A stretch of 64,000 nt of DNA, from positions 1 through 64,000 of the forward strand of contig CALSPA010000004.1 of the NCBI GenBank assembly GCA_943788115.1. The letters are read 5' to 3'. Each line of letters begins with the position of its first letter. Positions within the stretch are counted from its first letter, which is position 1. The notes beneath the pieces were generated by a model. It was not told the DNA's origin, did not search any database, and worked only from the letters and a program-made list of their open reading frames with translations. The position numbers were made by a program, and so were the translations under genes. The stretch is from an uncultured Flavobacteriales bacterium. GTDB lineage: Bacteria > Bacteroidota > Bacteroidia > Flavobacteriales_D > Parvicellaceae. Of this stretch, positions 45,322-55,259 are shown piece after piece.

Positions 45322-47808
45322 TTACCAAATATCTTCATCTTCTTGCCCCCAAATCTCCAAACCGTCTTGTTGCTGTAAATTATCGAACACACTTTTTTCT
45401 GCATTATAGCTTTCACAATCTAAAGGAGAATCACGAATATTTAAAGGTTTTTCAAAATCTTCTTGGGAAATCAATAGTGTTGAATCTTTATTTATTTCTT
45501 TAGTCATATAAGCCCAAATAGGAAGTGCTGTATTGGTTCCCATTCCCATGCTTACCGTTCTAAAACGAACAGACCTGTCTTCAGCGCCTACCCAGACTCC
45601 AGTAACTAAGTCTGGAGTTAAACCCATAAACCAACCATCGGACTGGTTTTGTGTTGTTCCTGTTTTACCAGCAACGGGTTGAGTAATTCCTACATATGGG
45701 CGTTTTGAGGTATCTCTTGATCTTATTCTTATGGCTGTTCCTCCAACTAAAGGTCTTTTAAACTTGTTTTTTAAAGTAGGGTGCTTAACTCCTGAGGTAA
45801 CAAGCTTCATCATTTCGAGCATAGTAAATGCTGTTTCAGCATTCCAGACTTGTTTAGCATTTCTTTCTGGTTCATATATTATGTTTCCATATTTGTCTTC
45901 AATTTTTGAAATAAACGTAGGCTCAATGTAAACTCCACCATTAGCAAACGAAGAAATTGCTCCTACCATTTCATAAACGGACAGATCAAAAACACCCAAA
46001 GCCATAGATGGAACTGGTATGAATTTAGAAGTATCTAGACCTAATTGAGCAACTCTGTCAAAAACCTCTTTCATCATGCTATTCTTTTTGATAATACTGG
46101 CTGTAATGTTATTCATAGAGGAAGCTAACGCGAAAAAAACAGGCGTTAATGCTCCAGAATATGCTTGATCTGCATTGGAAGGACACCACAGCTTATTTCT
46201 GTATTCATTGTAGGGAACCTCAACACAATGCTTAATGTCTGGTATTTGATCACAAGGATGTAAAGCTCCAATTTCTATTGCTGTTGCATAAACAAATGGT
46301 TTAAATGTTGAACCTACTTGTCTTCTACCATTTTTAACCATGTCATATTTAAAGTGCTTAAAATATGGCCCACCGACCCAAGCCTTAACGTGCCCATTTT
46401 TTGGATCCATAGAGACTAAACTAGCTCTTAACAAACCTTTATAGTAAAAGACCGAATCTCTAGATGACATTAAAGTGTCTTTTTCATAATTTGGAGATTC
46501 CCAGTCAAAAACCTTTATGATTCTTTTGGTTGATAAGACACTATCTATTTGTTTTTTTGTCAAAAAGGAAGTCACATGGCTACAATAGGAGCAAACAAAT
46601 CCGGTGTCAGTTCTTTGAATGTACTTTTTAGGCCTTTCGCAATACCCACAAATTTTTCCACTGAATTTTTTATATGTTTTAGATCGTCTCAAGGCTCTTG
46701 CAATTATTGTGTCTACTTGACTTTTTTCAAGATCATTAGAAAAAGGTGTTCTTTTCCACTTCCTGTTGTTGTTATTAAAGTCTTCTTGCAATTCGTATTT
46801 TAGATGTTGTGACACAGCGTACTCAGCATACTTTTGAATTCTAGAATCTATTGTAGTATATACTTTAAGACCATCAGAATAAAGGTCATAAGAATCTCCA
46901 TTTGATTTTTGAAGTTTTAATTTACCATTTTCATTTTTTTCTCTAAAGATTTTAGTGAGCTCTGCTCTTAGTGTTTCTCTAAAATAAGGTGCTAATCCTG
47001 TCTGGTGATCTACTCGAGTATAGTTCAAGCCCAAAGAAAGTTCTCTAATAGAATCATACTCATGTTCAGTCAAATGACCGTTTTTCTTCATCTGAAATAG
47101 AACAACTTCTCGTCTTTTAATCACTTTTTCGGGGAACCTAAGCGGATTAAAAAGAGATGGGTTTTTAGCCATTCCAACTAACATTGCTGATTCCTGAATA
47201 TTGAGTTGAGAGGGTGATTTACCAAAATATACAGATGCTGCACTATTTATTCCAACAGCGTTATTTAAAAAATCAAACTTATTCAAATACATGTTAATAA
47301 TTTCTGCCTTTGTATAGTTTTTTTCTAATCTTGCAGCAATAATCCATTCTTTAAACTTTCTAACCACCAACTCCAGTTTAGATAATTTTTCTCTAGGAAA
47401 AAGAAGTTTAGAAAGTTGTTGTGAAATAGTTGACCCACCACCCTGACTTGTGTTTCCGGTCAAAACTCCTTTTGCAACTCTCGCTAGCGCCCTCACATCA
47501 ATTCCTGAATGCTCATAATAGCGTTCATCTTCCGTAGAAACCAAAGCCTTAATTAGCCATTGGGAAAGTTCATTATATTTAGAATTTGTTCTGTTTTCTT
47601 GATAATATTTACCTATTAACTCAATATCCGATGTGTAAATAACTGAAGCTAAATTGGTTTCTGGGTTCTCCAATTCATCAAAACCTGGGAGAGAAGAATC
47701 ATTGGCAATGTTTAAAAAGAAATAAAGTGCAATAAATGGAGAAAGGACCATCGTCCACAAGATAAGAAGCACAGATGCTTTTAAAAATATCTTTAATCTT
47801 ACATTCAT
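45322..47808 (-). CDS. Penicillin-binding protein 1A (class A)
   Basis: 828 residues: N-terminal membrane anchor (about 10-35), GT51 glycosyltransferase with catalytic Glu93 (STEDERYYEHSG) and GGSTISQQLSK (124-134), then a transpeptidase with Ser500 (GSTFKPFVY, SxxK), SxN (SSMNN) and KTG (AGKTGTTQNQSDGWFMG). It polymerises and crosslinks peptidoglycan. Between the two domains is an insert with CGYC (387-390) and CSYC (406-409), a zinc-ribbon-like pattern unusual for a periplasmic PBP. The gene is divergent from the ATP synthase operon. Confidence 0.95.
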   Translation of the reverse strand: MNVRLKIFLKASVLLILWTMVLSPFIALYFFLNIANDSSLPGFDELENPETNLASVIYTSDIELIGKYYQENRTNSKYNELSQWLIKALVSTEDERYYEHSGIDVRALARVAKGVLTGNTSQGGGSTISQQLSKLLFPREKLSKLELVVRKFKEWIIAARLEKNYTKAEIINMYLNKFDFLNNAVGINSAASVYFGKSPSQLNIQESAMLVGMAKNPSLFNPLRFPEKVIKRREVVLFQMKKNGHLTEHEYDSIRELSLGLNYTRVDHQTGLAPYFRETLRAELTKIFREKNENGKLKLQKSNGDSYDLYSDGLKVYTTIDSRIQKYAEYAVSQHLKYELQEDFNNNNRKWKRTPFSNDLEKSQVDTIIARALRRSKTYKKFSGKICGYCERPKKYIQRTDTGFVCSYCSHVTSFLTKKQIDSVLSTKRIIKVFDWESPNYEKDTLMSSRDSVFYYKGLLRASLVSMDPKNGHVKAWVGGPYFKHFKYDMVKNGRRQVGSTFKPFVYATAIEIGALHPCDQIPDIKHCVEVPYNEYRNKLWCPSNADQAYSGALTPVFFALASSMNNITASIIKKNSMMKEVFDRVAQLGLDTSKFIPVPSMALGVFDLSVYEMVGAISSFANGGVYIEPTFISKIEDKYGNIIYEPERNAKQVWNAETAFTMLEMMKLVTSGVKHPTLKNKFKRPLVGGTAIRIRSRDTSKRPYVGITQPVAGKTGTTQNQSDGWFMGLTPDLVTGVWVGAEDRSVRFRTVSMGMGTNTALPIWAYMTKEINKDSTLLISQEDFEKPLNIRDSPLDCESYNAEKSVFDNLQQQDGLEIWGQEDEDIW

Positions 47809-47999
47809 TTTTTAACTTTTAATTTTGCTAAAAGTATTTATTTTTTGAAAAAAACCACGCATAAAACAACCATTATCTAAGTTTTCTTTATTTGCTATCA
47901 AATGAGCTTTATCAGATATGAAATAGTATTTTTTTTTATTTGTTTTCAATAACTCATCATTTTCTTTTAATATACATTTTCTTAACTAAAATATTTATC

Positions 48000-48007
48000 T
48001 ACTTTTG
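48000..48007 (+). promoter_or_regulatory. -7 box TACTTTTG for the ATP synthase operon
   Basis: Exact match to TAnnTTTG, 30 bases before the ATG at 48037. A clear -33 TTTG was not found within 19-23 bases. The 219-base gap to PBP1A (47809-48027) otherwise shows no gene. Confidence 0.55.
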
Positions 48008-48036
48008 CCGAAATTATTAACAGCAAATTGGAATAC

Positions 48037-49107
48037 ATGGAGCGTTTATTTAAAGTCTTTAACATCTCCTTTTTTATCTTTATTTCTTTTGGAGTATTGG
48101 CCAGTAATGATACTAACCATCATGAAGATTCTAATTCAGAAGAATCAAGTGAAATGTACGACCCTGTTCCAGATGTGATGCATCACATTTCAGATGCACA
48201 CGATTGGCATTTTTTCACTTTTAGAGAAACACATTTTACTATACCTCTTCCTGTAATACTTTTTACAGATAATAACTTAGATGTTTTTATGTCTAGCGAT
48301 TTTCATCATGGACATAACAATGTCACTAAGGGAGATAGAGTTTATTCTATAGACGAACACGGACACATTTCTGAAGCATCAGGGTTGTCCATTTTAAATT
48401 TCTCTATTACCAAAAATGTGGCCTCAATGCTATTGGCAGTACTTATTTTATTCTTAATTCTTAGAAAAGTTGCAAAAAGTTATCGTAAAAACAATGGTGT
48501 CCCAAGAGGAATTCAAGCTTTCATTGAACCATTAATTCTTTTTGTAAGAGACGATGTGGCCAAACCAAACATTGGAACTAAGTATAAAAAATATTTACCC
48601 TATTTATTAACCCTTTTCTTTTTCATATTAATTAACAATCTACTAGGTTTATTACCTGGTGCCGCCAATGTTACGGGTAATATTGCGCTCACCATGGTTC
48701 TATCTGTTTTTACATTAATTATTACAAATGTTAGTGGTAGTAAAATGTACTGGTCTCATATTTTTAACCCTCTTGGAAACAGTATGGGTTGGTCAGCTAA
48801 AATTCCTTTATATATAATTCTATTGCCTATAGAAATTGTTGGTATTTTCCTTAAACCTATTGCATTAATGATTCGTCTTTTTGCAAACATGACAGCTGGT
48901 CATATAATTATTCTTAGCTTATTGTCTTTAATTTTCATGGCTCAGAGTGGATTGGGAACTGGTGGAGCGTTTGGGGTGGCTCCAGTGTCAGTAGCTTTTG
49001 TATTGTTTATGTACTTAATAGAATTGCTAGTTGCATTTCTACAGGCATATATCTTTACCTTATTAACCTCACTTTTTATTGGATTAGCAGTAGTGGAGGA
49101 CCACTAA
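48037..49107 (+). CDS. atpB: ATP synthase F0 subunit a
   Basis: The ATG at 48037 is chosen over an in-frame TTG at 48028. About 356 residues: signal-peptide-like start, a His/Asp-rich N-terminal extension (NDTNHHEDSNSEESSE) usual in Bacteroidota, then the subunit a membrane domain with IRLFANMTAGHI, which carries the essential Arg, and a last pair of helices (LLVAFLQAYIFTLLTSLF). It forms the proton half-channels against the c ring. First gene of the operon. Confidence 0.95.
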   Translation: MERLFKVFNISFFIFISFGVLASNDTNHHEDSNSEESSEMYDPVPDVMHHISDAHDWHFFTFRETHFTIPLPVILFTDNNLDVFMSSDFHHGHNNVTKGDRVYSIDEHGHISEASGLSILNFSITKNVASMLLAVLILFLILRKVAKSYRKNNGVPRGIQAFIEPLILFVRDDVAKPNIGTKYKKYLPYLLTLFFFILINNLLGLLPGAANVTGNIALTMVLSVFTLIITNVSGSKMYWSHIFNPLGNSMGWSAKIPLYIILLPIEIVGIFLKPIALMIRLFANMTAGHIIILSLLSLIFMAQSGLGTGGAFGVAPVSVAFVLFMYLIELLVAFLQAYIFTLLTSLFIGLAVVEDH

Positions 49108-49140
49108 CTAATTATATATATGTATAACTTAAAATCATAA

Positions 49141-49389
<249 letters not shown>

Positions 49390-49403
49390 TTACAAATTGA
49401 ACC

Positions 49404-49438
49404 AAAACTGCTTGTAACGGTTGGTTACAAGCAGTTTT
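49404..49438 (+). promoter_or_regulatory. Perfect stem-loop between atpE and atpF
   Basis: A 15-bp perfect stem (49404-49418 with 49424-49438), 5-base loop, followed by mixed A/T. It lies in the only sizeable gap inside the operon, directly after the subunit that is needed in the most copies. It may protect the atpE message or partly terminate transcription. Confidence 0.7.
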
Positions 49439-49452
49439 AAAAAACAAAAAAA

Positions 49453-49956
49453 ATGAATCCATTAGATTTAGTAACACCAGGAATCGGTTTAATATTTTGG
49501 ACATCTATTGTCTTTCTTTTATTGGTTTTGATTCTAAAAAAATATGCTTGGAAACCTATTTTAGATGCAGTCGACAAAAGGTCTAAAAGCATTGAAGACG
49601 CAATTAATGCTGCAGATGAGGCGAAATCTTCATTAGCACAATTAAATGAAGAAAGAGCAAAAATTAAAAAGGAATCTTTAGCAGACAGAGATGCTTTACT
49701 TAAAGATGCGGCTGAAACAAAAAATCAGATAATTGCAGAGGCTAAAACTAAAGCTAAAGAAGAAACGGATAAGATACTTGCTAGCGCAAGAGAAGTTATT
49801 AAAACTGAAAAATTAGCTGCAATAACTGAGCTTAAAAACCAAGTTGCTGTACTTTCTTTAGAAATAGCTGAGAAAATTGTAAAAGATCAACTCTCATCTG
49901 ATGATAAACAAAAAGCATTAGTTGATTCCATGATTAAAGACGTTAACTTAAATTAA
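49453..49956 (+). CDS. atpF: ATP synthase F0 subunit b
   Basis: 167 residues: a single N-terminal membrane helix (LIFWTSIVFLLLVLILKKYAW) and a long charged coiled coil (about 35-150), then AEKIVKDQLSSDDKQK. It is the stator stalk between F0 and F1. The start follows the hairpin by 14 bases and lies in a poly-A tract. Confidence 0.95.
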   Translation: MNPLDLVTPGIGLIFWTSIVFLLLVLILKKYAWKPILDAVDKRSKSIEDAINAADEAKSSLAQLNEERAKIKKESLADRDALLKDAAETKNQIIAEAKTKAKEETDKILASAREVIKTEKLAAITELKNQVAVLSLEIAEKIVKDQLSSDDKQKALVDSMIKDVNLN

Positions 49957-49961
49957 ACAAA

Positions 49962-50519
49962 ATGCAGCAATCACTAGCCGCTAGAAGATATGCCAAGTCC
50001 TTAATTGGTCTTGCTAAAGAAAAAAACATTCTTAAAGATATTTACACAGACATGTCTTTAATTAGCGCTACTGTTTCTGCTAATAAAGACTTACAGCTGC
50101 TTCTAAATAGTCCTGTAGTTAATACTGATAAAAAACAGCAAATTTTGACTGCTGTTTTCAAGGGGAATTTAACCGATTTATCCTTTCTTTTTCTAAATCT
50201 AATTTCAAGCAAGAAAAGAGAATCACTAGTTCAGAGCATAGCTGATTCATTTATAAATCAATACAAAGAATTAAATAATATTATTACTGCTGAAGTAACA
50301 AGTGCTATTAGCCTTGATAAAAAGCAAATAAACAACATTGTTTCTCTTTACAATCAAAAAGAAGAAAGCAGTTTTGAAATAATTGAAAAAGTTGACCCAG
50401 AAATTATTGGTGGTTTCATTTTAAGAGTCGGTGATCGTCAAATAGACACATCAATTAGTAAAGAGATTAGAGAGCTTAAAAAAGCTTTTAATGAAAACCC
50501 TTACATAGCAGAAATATAG
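49962..50519 (+). CDS. atpH: ATP synthase F1 subunit delta
   Basis: 185 residues with the delta/OSCP opening SLAARRYAKSLIGLAKEK and the C-terminal VDPEIIGGFILRVGDRQIDTSI. It links the b stalk to the alpha subunits. It starts five bases after atpF and ends 17 bases before atpA. Confidence 0.95.
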   Translation: MQQSLAARRYAKSLIGLAKEKNILKDIYTDMSLISATVSANKDLQLLLNSPVVNTDKKQQILTAVFKGNLTDLSFLFLNLISSKKRESLVQSIADSFINQYKELNNIITAEVTSAISLDKKQINNIVSLYNQKEESSFEIIEKVDPEIIGGFILRVGDRQIDTSISKEIRELKKAFNENPYIAEI

Positions 50520-50536
50520 AATTAAAATAAAAAACA

Positions 50537-52116
50537 ATGGCAGAAGTTAAACCAGCTGAAGTTTCAGCAATTTTAAGAGAACAACTCTCAGGATTTAAAT
50601 CTGGAACAGAATTAGAAGAAGTAGGTACTGTTCTTCAAGTAGGAGATGGTATTGCACGTATTTACGGTCTTGCTAAGTTCAATATGGAGAGCTTATCGAA
50701 TTTGATAATGGACTACAGGGTATTGTCTTGAACCTTGAAGAAGATAATGTTGGGGCTGTACTTTTGGGAGCATCTAATGACATTAAAGAAGGTGATACTG
50801 TTAAAAGAACTAACGTATTGCATCAATTAATGTTGGAGAAGGAATGTTGGGTAGAGTTGTAAATACTCTTGGAGAACCAATTGATGGAAAAGGACCAATT
50901 GATGGTGAAACTTTTGAAATGCCTATCGAAAGAAAAGCACCAGGTGTTATTTATAGACAACCTGTGAATGAACCTCTACAAACAGGAGTTAAAGCAATTG
51001 ATGCAATGATTCCAATTGGAAGAGGACAAAGAGAATTAGTAATTGGTGATCGTCAAACGGGTAAGACAACTGTTTGTATTGATACAATTATTAATCAAAA
51101 AGAATTTTATGACAGGGGTGAGCCTGTATTTGTATCTATGTTGCTATTGGCCAAAAAGGTTCTACCGTTGCTGGTATTGTAAATAAACTTAGAAGAAGCT
51201 GGAGCAATGGCCTATACTGTGGTAGTTGCTGCTAACGCATCTGACCCTGCTCCAATGCAATTTTATGCTCCATTTACAGGTGCTGCAATTGGTGAATATC
51301 TTTAGAGATACTGGTCGACCTGCATTAATTGTGTTTGATGATTTATCTAAACAAGCTGTTGCATATCGTGAGGTGTCTCTTCTTTTAAGAAGACCTCCGG
51401 GACGTGAGGCTTACCCAGGTGATGTATTCTTCTTACATTCAAGGTTATTAGAAAGAGCTGCTAAAAGTAACTCTTCATGATGAAATTGCTCTCAAATGAA
51501 TGATTTACCAGATTCACTTAAAGGCAATGTAAAAGGTGGAGGTTCTTTAACTGCCTTACCAATTATTGAAACACAAGCTGGTGATGTATCTGCATACATT
51601 CCTACAAATGTTATTTCAATTACAGACGGGCAGATTTTCTTAGAGGCTAATCTATTCAACGCTGGGGTACGACCTGCAATTAATGTTGGTATCTCGGTTT
51701 CTAGAGTGGGTGGTTCTGCTCAGATTAAATCAATGAAAAAAGTTGCAGGAACACTTAAACTTGATCAAGCTCAGTACAGAGAGCTAGAAGCTTTTGCTAA
51801 GTTTGGTTCTGATTTAGATGCTGCAACAATGGCTGTTTTAGGAAAAGGAGAAAGAAATGTAGAAATTCTTAAACAAAATGAAGGGGCACCTCTTCCTGTT
51901 GAAGAACAAGTTGCAATAATTTACTGTGGATCAACTGGAATTCTCTCTAATGTTCCTGTTAACAAAGTTCAAGAGTTTGAAACAGAATTGTTAACTTATT
52001 TAAGAACTAAGCACAGAGCAGAATTAGATGAGCTTAAGTCTGGAAAACTAACAGCTGAAATAACTTCAGTGATTAAAAATGTAGTTGAGGAATTGAGCAG
52101 TAAGTATGTAAATTAA
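50537..52116 (+). CDS. atpA: ATP synthase F1 subunit alpha (frame broken by seven indels)
   Basis: Four successive frames together give the full alpha subunit: N-terminus ([16 protein letters not shown]), Walker A (GDRQTGKTT), [34 protein letters not shown] and the C-terminal domain to KYVN. Indels by comparison with the conserved protein: missing G near 50677, C near 50814, T near 51131; extra A near 51191, C near 51300, A near 51465; missing C near 51493. Net -1, so the corrected length is 1581 nt, 526 residues, the normal size. Everything else is conserved, so the gene is probably intact in the cell. It forms the non-catalytic nucleotide sites of F1. Confidence 0.92.
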
Positions 52117-52150
52117 AAGAGAATTTTAGCTTTTTTTTAAACTATAGCAC

Positions 52151-53026
52151 ATGGCGAACTTAAAAGAAATAAGAACCAGAATTACATCAGTTAACTCTAC
52201 TATGCAGATCACTTCTGCTATGAAGATGGTTTCTGCTGCTAAACTAAAAAGAGCACAGAATGCTGTAGTTCAAATGCGTCCTTATGCCGAGAAATTACAA
52301 GAAATATTATCAAACGTTTCAAGTTCTATAGATACAGCAGACAATCCTTTTGTTAAAATTAGAGAAGAAAAAAATATTCTTCTTGTTGCGCTTACTTCTA
52401 ATAGAGGTCTTTGTGGCGGCTTTAATAATAATGTTATTAAAAAAACCAAAACGCTTGTTAGGGAATATGGCGAATCTTCTATAACTGTTTTACCGGTTGG
52501 AAAAAAAGCAAATGACGCATTCAAAAACTCTAGCTATTTAGCAAAAGATAATTTACCTCAAAATAGTGCAAGTTTATGGGACGATTTGAATTTTGAAAAT
52601 GTTAATTCGCTTACTGAAGAACTTATGTCTTCTTATGAAAATGGAGATTTTGACAAAATAATTGTTGTCTATAATTCATTTAAAAATGCAGCAGTTCAAA
52701 TTATTAAGGCAGAACAACTTCTTCCAATAGTTAAGGCAGATAGTGTTTCTGAAAATACAGATAATACGGATTATATATTCGAACCATCACAAGAAGAAAT
52801 AATTGTAGATTTAATTCCAAATTCTTTAAAAGTTACTTTTTACAAGGCTATGCTTGATTCACTAGCTTCAGAACATGGTGCACGTATGACTGCTATGCAC
52901 AAAGCTACTGATAATGCCTCTGAGTTAATTAAAGAGCTTAAATTAACTTACAACAAAGCTAGACAAGCGGCAATTACAAACGAAATTTTAGAGATCGTTG
53001 GTGGTGCTGAAGCTTTAAATGGGTAA
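52151..53026 (+). CDS. atpG: ATP synthase F1 subunit gamma
   Basis: 291 residues with the N-terminal helix (IRTRITSVNSTMQITSAMKMVSAAKLKRAQ), SNRGLCGGFN, and the C-terminal helix (EHGARMTAMHKATDNASELIKEL ... ARQAAITNEILEIVGGAEAL), the rotating central stalk. It is the last gene of the operon here and is followed by a terminator; atpD and atpC must lie elsewhere. Confidence 0.96.
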   Translation: MANLKEIRTRITSVNSTMQITSAMKMVSAAKLKRAQNAVVQMRPYAEKLQEILSNVSSSIDTADNPFVKIREEKNILLVALTSNRGLCGGFNNNVIKKTKTLVREYGESSITVLPVGKKANDAFKNSSYLAKDNLPQNSASLWDDLNFENVNSLTEELMSSYENGDFDKIIVVYNSFKNAAVQIIKAEQLLPIVKADSVSENTDNTDYIFEPSQEEIIVDLIPNSLKVTFYKAMLDSLASEHGARMTAMHKATDNASELIKELKLTYNKARQAAITNEILEIVGGAEALNG

Positions 53027-53046
53027 GAAGATTATTTTATTTATTT

Positions 53047-53078
53047 AATCCCATTAGTTTCTACTAGTGGGATTTTTT
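53047..53078 (+). terminator. Intrinsic terminator of the ATP synthase operon
   Basis: A 12-bp stem (AATCCCATTAGT with ACTAGTGGGATT, one G-T pair), 4-base loop and a T-run. It ends the atpBEFHAG transcript before the histidine kinase gene. Confidence 0.85.
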
Positions 53079-53092
53079 ATTTTTACTTCACA

Positions 53093-54562
53093 ATGAGGTT
53101 TTACCGACTTAGCTTAAGAAGAAGAATTTATATTTCTATGTTGGCACTAATACTAGTGTCATTACTTATAATAGGTGTTACTACAATTGTTTTCTTTAAT
53201 AATCAAAATGAAAACTATCATGCTGAACGATTAATAAGAAAAGAAAAAACCATTATCATGTCTTTACAATATTTCTTTAAAGACCTAAATCACATGGAAA
53301 ATATGGATTTTGTTCTTAAAGACTTTGACTATAAAATAAAGGAGCTTTCTGATGTAAATAAAATAGAAATTAACGTATTCAATTTAAATGGTGACATCTT
53401 AATGTCTAGTAAATATGATTATACAAATCCCGATTTTTATACATTTAAAATGAACCCTTCTATTTTAAATAAACTAAAATTAGAGAACAAAAGACAAGTA
53501 GAGAGCATAAACAAATCAAGTATCAGCACTTATACTTTTGTGAAAAACAACTCTGGAGAAAACATTGTAATCATCAATATTCCATATAATTCTCAACTCT
53601 CACCTAATAAAAATGAGCTTCGTTTATTCTTAACCACTCTTCTTGAAGTATATATTTTTCTTTTACTAGGCGCAAGTTTAATCGCCTATTTTCTGTCTAA
53701 CTACATTACTAAATCAATAAGAGTTGTTGGTGAAAAATTAAAAAATGTAAGGATTAATAAAGCAAATGAGAAAATAAACTGGGAAAGTAAGGATGAAATC
53801 GGGACGCTTGTTAAAGAGTACAATAGTATGATTGCTCAATTAGAGGAAAGTGCATTAAAATTAGCTAAAAGTGAAAGAGAAAGTGCTTGGCGAGAAATGG
53901 CAAAACAAGTGGCACATGAAATTAAAAACCCATTAACCCCTATGAAACTAAGTGTTCAGCATTTAGAGCGATCTTTAGACCCAACTGCTGAGAATTTCAA
54001 AGAATCATTAGCGAACTTCTCTAAAAAAATTGTACAGCAAATTGACACACTAACGAGCATTGCAAATGAGTTTTCGAGATTTGCAAAAATGCCTAAACTT
54101 GAATTAAAAAAAACAGACCTAAAAGACATTTTATATTCAACAATAGATTTCTTTAAAAATGAAGATTCAATTCGTTTTAAAATAATAGACAATTCATTGG
54201 AAAATGTCTTTATTCAAGGTGATTTAGATCAATTAATAAGAGTTTTTAATAATATTATTAATAATGCTATACAAGCGATTTCAGATGAAAATAAAGGGGA
54301 AATTACATTAGAATTAAGCCAAAAAAACGGTGCTTATGTAGTAACTATTAGTGACAATGGTTGTGGAATAGATGATGCACTTAAAGAAAAAATATTTCAA
54401 CCCAACTTTACTACCAAAACAACGGGAACTGGTCTTGGGCTTGCTATGGTAAAACAAATTATAGATTCTCATATGGGTGTAATTTATTTTAAATCCTCTT
54501 TAGAAAAAGGAACTACATTTTATATTGAATTTCCAATTCCAAGTGATGAAGGAACAACTTGA
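53093..54562 (+). CDS. NtrY-like sensor histidine kinase
   Basis: 489 residues: membrane helix (about 12-35), a periplasmic region, second helix (183-203), HAMP linker, HisKA with His275 (KQVAHEIKNPLTPMKLS) and an HATPase with NNIINNAIQAI, SDNGCGID and TTGTGLGLAMVK. The HEIKNPLTP box is typical of NtrY/two-helix sensors of Bacteroidota. No receiver is attached and no response regulator lies next to it. It overlaps recO by 17 bases, so the pair is probably cotranscribed. Confidence 0.88.
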   Translation: MRFYRLSLRRRIYISMLALILVSLLIIGVTTIVFFNNQNENYHAERLIRKEKTIIMSLQYFFKDLNHMENMDFVLKDFDYKIKELSDVNKIEINVFNLNGDILMSSKYDYTNPDFYTFKMNPSILNKLKLENKRQVESINKSSISTYTFVKNNSGENIVIINIPYNSQLSPNKNELRLFLTTLLEVYIFLLLGASLIAYFLSNYITKSIRVVGEKLKNVRINKANEKINWESKDEIGTLVKEYNSMIAQLEESALKLAKSERESAWREMAKQVAHEIKNPLTPMKLSVQHLERSLDPTAENFKESLANFSKKIVQQIDTLTSIANEFSRFAKMPKLELKKTDLKDILYSTIDFFKNEDSIRFKIIDNSLENVFIQGDLDQLIRVFNNIINNAIQAISDENKGEITLELSQKNGAYVVTISDNGCGIDDALKEKIFQPNFTTKTTGTGLGLAMVKQIIDSHMGVIYFKSSLEKGTTFYIEFPIPSDEGTT

Positions 54563-55256
54563 AGGTCTTTTCCTTAGTGCTCATTCGTATACAGATAGCG
54601 CTGTAATTGTTCAGTTGTTTACCAATAAATATGGTAGGAAATCATTCATATTTAGAGGGGCTAAAAAAAAGAATAGCCCTTATCTATTCCAACCCCTACA
54701 TTTTATAGAGTTTAATTCATCTTTCAAATATGAAAAGTCAATAAATAACGCCTCTAATCAACAGTTATCTTTTCCGTGTCACCAAATAACTAGTGATATT
54801 AGAAAAACGAGCATCGCTTTTTTTTTAACAGAAATCTTAAACGCTCTATTAAAAGAAGGGGATAACTCAAAAGAGCTATACCATTTTATTAAAAATTCAT
54901 TTTTACTATTTGAAATACAGCCTTTTAATCCAGATTTCCACCTTGTTTTCTTAACTCAATTACTTTCTTTTTTGGGGATTGAACCTGAAAATAATTTTTC
55001 AGAAAAACATACCTACTTCAATATAAAACTTGCCAAGTTTGTAGGCTTAAAAGAAAATTACACGCTTAATAAATCTATTTCTTGTGACTTCTCAATGCTT
55101 TTAGGCACGACTATTGATAAATATTCAACAATAAAGTTAGATAAAGAAAAAAGAAATGTGTTGATTGAAGTCTTGTTTGAATACTTTGAATATCATTTCC
55201 AATTTAAATCCAAACAAATATCTTCACATAAAATTTTTAAAACTATCTTTTCTTAA
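54546..55256 (+). CDS. recO: DNA repair protein RecO
   Basis: 236 residues from the ATG at 54546, where the usual RecO N-terminus begins (KEQLEGLFLSAHSYTDSAVIVQLFTNKYGR); an in-frame ATG at 54525 lies inside the kinase gene. The OB-fold N-terminus and helical middle (TEILNALLKEGDNS, FLTQLLSFLGIEPE) fit the family. RecO loads RecA with RecR during recombinational repair. It starts inside the end of the kinase gene. Confidence 0.88.
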   Translation: MKEQLEGLFLSAHSYTDSAVIVQLFTNKYGRKSFIFRGAKKKNSPYLFQPLHFIEFNSSFKYEKSINNASNQQLSFPCHQITSDIRKTSIAFFLTEILNALLKEGDNSKELYHFIKNSFLLFEIQPFNPDFHLVFLTQLLSFLGIEPENNFSEKHTYFNIKLAKFVGLKENYTLNKSISCDFSMLLGTTIDKYSTIKLDKEKRNVLIEVLFEYFEYHFQFKSKQISSHKIFKTIFS

Positions 55257-55259
55257 GGA

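Noticed and set aside
50537-52116. atpA as a true pseudogene or programmed frameshifting
   Set aside because: Seven indels in 817 bases with full conservation of the remaining residues and a net change that restores the normal length is not how decay or programmed frameshifting looks; sequence error is simpler.
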